This document shows positions 61,496 through 64,000 of a stretch of 64,000 nucleotides of DNA, in pieces. The stretch's first letter is position 1. The number at the start of each line of letters is the position of its first letter. The notes below the pieces were generated by a model that was not told where the DNA came from, did not search any database, and saw nothing but the letters and a program-made list of their open reading frames with translations. This DNA is from Kosakonia sacchari SP1. GTDB lineage: Bacteria; Pseudomonadota; Gammaproteobacteria; Enterobacterales; Enterobacteriaceae. The stretch is from the NCBI RefSeq assembly GCF_000300455.3, contig NZ_CP007215.2:3472001-3536000 (forward strand). Reading direction: 5' to 3'. A program made the translations under genes and the position numbers.

Positions 61496-62251
61496 CTACG
61501 CCCCCAGCGTTGAGCCGCCATCCACCACGATGTCCTGCAAGGTGATATGGCTTGCCAGATCGGAAGCGAGGAACAAAATGGTGTTCGCCACTTCCTGCGG
61601 ACGGGCGATTTTCCCCAACGGTATGCCGAGCTTGAACTGCTCGCCGAAACCGCGAATGCGCTGCTGTTCTGCGTCATCGCTCACCCACAGCAAACGCTGC
61701 ATGTCGGTGTCGGTCGATCCTGGCGAGACGATGTTGCAGCGCACATGGCTTACCGCCAGCTCAAGACCGACGGTGAGCGCCAGGCTTTTCAGCGCCGCTT
61801 TCGATGCGCCATACGCGCTCATGCCGATACGCGGTGTGTGCGCCGCATCGGATGCGACGGTGACAATCGCCCCGCTCTGCTGACGGCGAAATTGCGCCAT
61901 CGTCTGCTGAAACAGGTTAAACGCGCCACCAACGTTAACGGCGAAGGTGTTTTGCCAGGCTTGCGCTGTCAGTTCGTCGGTGGTGCCCATATGTAAAACC
62001 CCGGCGGCGTTCACCAGCACGTCCAGCCGTTCGCGTTGTGCCAGCACGCGCTGGCAAACTGCCTGCACCTGTCCAGCGTCGGCAACGTCCACCACTTCAC
62101 AAGAGAAGGGGTAGTCCGTGCCGCCAAAGACCAGATCAAAACCAGTCACGTGCGCGCCCGCCTCGACGAAAGCTTTCGCCGCGGCATAACCGATGCCTTT
62201 ACCGGCACCAGTCACCCAGACAACTTTGCCGGTAAAATCCAGGCTGGCCAT
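61496..62251 (-). CDS. entA: 2,3-dihydro-2,3-dihydroxybenzoate dehydrogenase EntA
   Basis: This 251-residue SDR, started at ATG 62251, shows VWVTGAGKGIGYAAAKAF (NAD motif), LVNAAGVL and MSAYGASKAALKSLAL with the catalytic Tyr and Lys. It oxidises the EntB product to 2,3-dihydroxybenzoate. The start codon overlaps the entB stop (TAATG). A longer frame from 62281 is inside entB and was rejected. Confidence 0.95.
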   Translation of the reverse strand: MASLDFTGKVVWVTGAGKGIGYAAAKAFVEAGAHVTGFDLVFGGTDYPFSCEVVDVADAGQVQAVCQRVLAQRERLDVLVNAAGVLHMGTTDELTAQAWQNTFAVNVGGAFNLFQQTMAQFRRQQSGAIVTVASDAAHTPRIGMSAYGASKAALKSLALTVGLELAVSHVRCNIVSPGSTDTDMQRLLWVSDDAEQQRIRGFGEQFKLGIPLGKIARPQEVANTILFLASDLASHITLQDIVVDGGSTLGA

Positions 62252-63102
62252 TATTTCACCTCGCGCGCAAGCAGCGCCCACCAGGCATCAATGGTCGGGT
62301 TTTTCGCCAGCATCACAAAGTCGATATCACCATGTATTTTGCGCCAGCGCGCGGCGAGCGCCATCATGCGCACGGAATCAAGGCCGTAGTCGATGAGATT
62401 CTCGTCATCTAATGGTTCGTCGGATTCATCCAGCAACGGCAGGATCAGCGCGCGTAACGCTGCTTTGTTTGCCGGTGCGGGCAGCAGATCGTGCGTCATC
62501 ACCACGCGACCAGAACGTCCGGCGACATATTTCAGCGACATCAAATGCTCTTCGCGGCTGAAATCCGCCAGCGCGTCGGCGACCATAAACGGTTTGATAT
62601 CGCGCATAAACGCATCGGTGGCGGTGGTCATGCAGCCAATGTGTGAATAAACGCCGGTGATCAGCAACTGGTTACGGCCTGTCTCTTTGAGCATCTGCTC
62701 CAGCGGCGAGCGGTGAAATGCGCTGTAGCGCCACTTCACCAGCACCGTATCAGCCTCATCCGGCGCGAGTTGTGCAACAATTTTTTGCTGCTCCGGCGAG
62801 CGGGTTAAGCCCGGCCCCCACATATCGTTGAGCAGCGCCCGGTCTTCATCGTTCTGCTCTTTCGGCTGCGCGGTGTAGTAAACCGGAATGTTGCTTTGTT
62901 TGCAGAAATCGCGAATTTTGGCGATGTTCGCCACCACTTGCTGCATCATCGGGCAGTTTTCGCCCCAGAAGTTAACAAAGTAATCCTGCATATCGTGGAT
63001 CAGCAGCGCCGCACGTTCCGGCTCAAACGGCCAGCTCACTTTGTTTTCCGGGATATCGGTCGCGGCAGGGAGCGCGTAGCCCTGTAATTTTGGAATCGCC
63101 AT
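62251..63102 (-). CDS. entB: EntB, isochorismatase and aryl carrier protein
   Basis: This 283-residue bifunctional protein has an N-terminal isochorismatase domain (LLIHDMQDYFVNFWGENCPM; LLITGVYSHIGCMTTATDAF). The C-terminal aryl carrier domain has the phosphopantetheine Ser in YGLDSVRMMALAARWR. The first domain hydrolyses isochorismate; the second holds 2,3-dihydroxybenzoate for EntF. It lies 10 bp after entE and overlaps entA. Confidence 0.96.
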   Translation of the reverse strand: MAIPKLQGYALPAATDIPENKVSWPFEPERAALLIHDMQDYFVNFWGENCPMMQQVVANIAKIRDFCKQSNIPVYYTAQPKEQNDEDRALLNDMWGPGLTRSPEQQKIVAQLAPDEADTVLVKWRYSAFHRSPLEQMLKETGRNQLLITGVYSHIGCMTTATDAFMRDIKPFMVADALADFSREEHLMSLKYVAGRSGRVVMTHDLLPAPANKAALRALILPLLDESDEPLDDENLIDYGLDSVRMMALAARWRKIHGDIDFVMLAKNPTIDAWWALLAREVK

Positions 63103-63112
63103 CTTCTCTCCT

Positions 63113-64000
63113 TTACGCCGGTGCGCGTTGCGCTAACCACTGACGTAACTGTTTTTTATCAACCTTGCCTACCGGCGTCAGCGGCAGTGCGTCCACGCAC
63201 TCCACGCGATCCGGCAGTTTGAACTCGGCAACGCCCTGCTCGCGTAGGAAGCGACGGACTGCCACCGCGCGCAGCGGCGTTTTCACCACCAGATATGCGC
63301 AGCTTTTTTCGCCCAGCAGGCTGTCTTCCATGCTGACCAGCGCGGCGTGGATCACCGACTCATGGCGCAGCAGCAGGTTTTCGATCTCCTCGGCGGCAAT
63401 CTTCTCGCCGCCGCGGTTGATCTGATCTTTTTCGCGCCCCTGCACGGTGATATAGCCCTGTTCGTCGATCGAAATCAGATCGCCGGAACTGTAAAAACCT
63501 TGTTCGTCAAAGGCGCTGGCATTGTGTTCCGGGCTGTTAAAGTAGCCGCGAAAGGTGTACGGACCACGCGTCATCAGGCGGCCAACATGGCCTGGCGGCA
63601 GCAGATTGCCGTTTTCATCCGCCACCCACACTTCATCATCCGGGCACATCGGGCGGCCTTGCGTGTTGATAATGCGTTCAAAGGGATCGTCCAGACGGGT
63701 GTAATTCACCAGCCCTTCCGCCATACCGAATACCTGCTGCAACTGGCAGCCGATCTCCGCCGGAATACGCGCCGCAAGCGTTGCCGATAAACGCGCGCCA
63801 CCGACCTGTAACAGCCTCAGCGAGGCGAGTGGCGCATTACTGCCCCACTCGGCAATCGCCTGTAACCACAGGCTCACCGCCGGCGGTACCAGCGCGGTAA
63901 CGTTAATCTGGTGTTTTTCTATCAGCGGGAAGCAGAGCGTGGCGCTCGGATCGGCAGCCAGCACTACGCAACCTTCGGCGTGGAAAACGCCAAGCGCGCC
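63113..64000 (-). CDS. entE: 2,3-dihydroxybenzoate-AMP ligase EntE (5' part beyond window)
   Basis: The frame runs from the stop at 63113 through the right edge, giving the C-terminal 295 residues of about 535. Adenylation motifs are visible: [70 protein letters not shown] and the catalytic Lys in [15 protein letters not shown]. It activates 2,3-dihydroxybenzoate and loads it on EntB. The promoter and Fur control lie outside the window. Confidence 0.95.
   Translation of the reverse strand, partial: GALGVFHAEGCVVLAADPSATLCFPLIEKHQINVTALVPPAVSLWLQAIAEWGSNAPLASLRLLQVGGARLSATLAARIPAEIGCQLQQVFGMAEGLVNYTRLDDPFERIINTQGRPMCPDDEVWVADENGNLLPPGHVGRLMTRGPYTFRGYFNSPEHNASAFDEQGFYSSGDLISIDEQGYITVQGREKDQINRGGEKIAAEEIENLLLRHESVIHAALVSMEDSLLGEKSCAYLVVKTPLRAVAVRRFLREQGVAEFKLPDRVECVDALPLTPVGKVDKKQLRQWLAQRAPA

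Overview
This window is chromosomal DNA of a member of the Enterobacteriaceae. The order rna-rnk-uspG-ahpF-ahpC-dsbG-ybdL, then hcxA (ybdH), ybdD-cstA and the enterobactin genes entH-A-B-E, follows the corresponding segment of the E. coli chromosome. Most genes are GC-rich. The extra content (complete methionine salvage, a second LeuA, a large two-partner adhesin) suggests a Klebsiella/Kosakonia/Enterobacter-like genus rather than E. coli. No rRNA, tRNA, CRISPR array, intact prophage or insertion sequence was recognised.

Layout. 0-1.5 kb: end of a copper/silver efflux cluster (CusC-like outer membrane channel, CusF-like chaperone, small Met/His/Cys-rich protein). 1.8-10 kb: dcuC with an upstream FNR-like site, rna, rnk, uspG, the peroxiredoxin pair ahpC-ahpF separated by an ERIC repeat, dsbG and ybdL. 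10-12 kb: mtnBCD. 12-15.2 kb: an AT-rich insertion holding an AAA ATPase + DUF4435 pair resembling the PARIS anti-phage system, whose ATPase gene is split by one in-frame TGA; a divergent XRE/Ner-like regulator pair and a DUF1778 antitoxin fragment follow. 15.4-19.8 kb: a DUF1349 protein, a chemoreceptor behind a near-consensus flagellar sigma-28 promoter, an LprI-like secreted protein with a hexanucleotide repeat, and small immunity-like genes. 19.9-25.9 kb: an HMW-type two-partner secretion pair. 26-29.7 kb: two unknown genes, a class-2 type LeuA and an AraC regulator. 29.8-41.1 kb: two iron-complex uptake operons with Fur boxes, separated by a deletion-scarred DUF2231/sorbosone-dehydrogenase remnant and a TPR gene. 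42.4-44.8 kb: mtnA and mtnK, divergent. 44.8-50.9 kb: a sugar-type ABC transporter with an LVIVD protein, and hcxA. 50.9-57 kb: betA-betB-betI and divergent betT. 57-58.5 kb: a TetR/SDR pair with a clear palindromic operator. 58.6-64 kb: ybdD-cstA, then entH, entA, entB and a 5'-truncated (by the window edge) entE.

How genes work together. The methionine salvage cycle (MtnK, MtnA, MtnB, MtnC, MtnD and the YbdL aminotransferase) is complete but split into two loci about 30 kb apart. Both intergenic control regions carry a perfect MetJ half-operator AGACGTCT next to a degenerate second box, so they are probably co-repressed by S-adenosylmethionine. Iron acquisition is prominent: enterobactin synthesis, a TonB receptor with FecBCDE-like ABC transporter and FhuF-like reductase, and a second ABC system. 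The bet genes convert and import choline for osmoprotection. Oxidative stress functions (AhpCF, DsbG) cluster around a structured intergenic region.

The most noteworthy items are the interrupted PARIS-like locus, the paired MetJ boxes, the three-hairpin terminator-ended structure upstream of ahpC, the repeat-containing LprI-like gene, the adhesin with a C-terminal cysteine pair, and the deletion chimera at 36.9 kb. All functional names rest on reading sequence and recalled family features; no database search was run.
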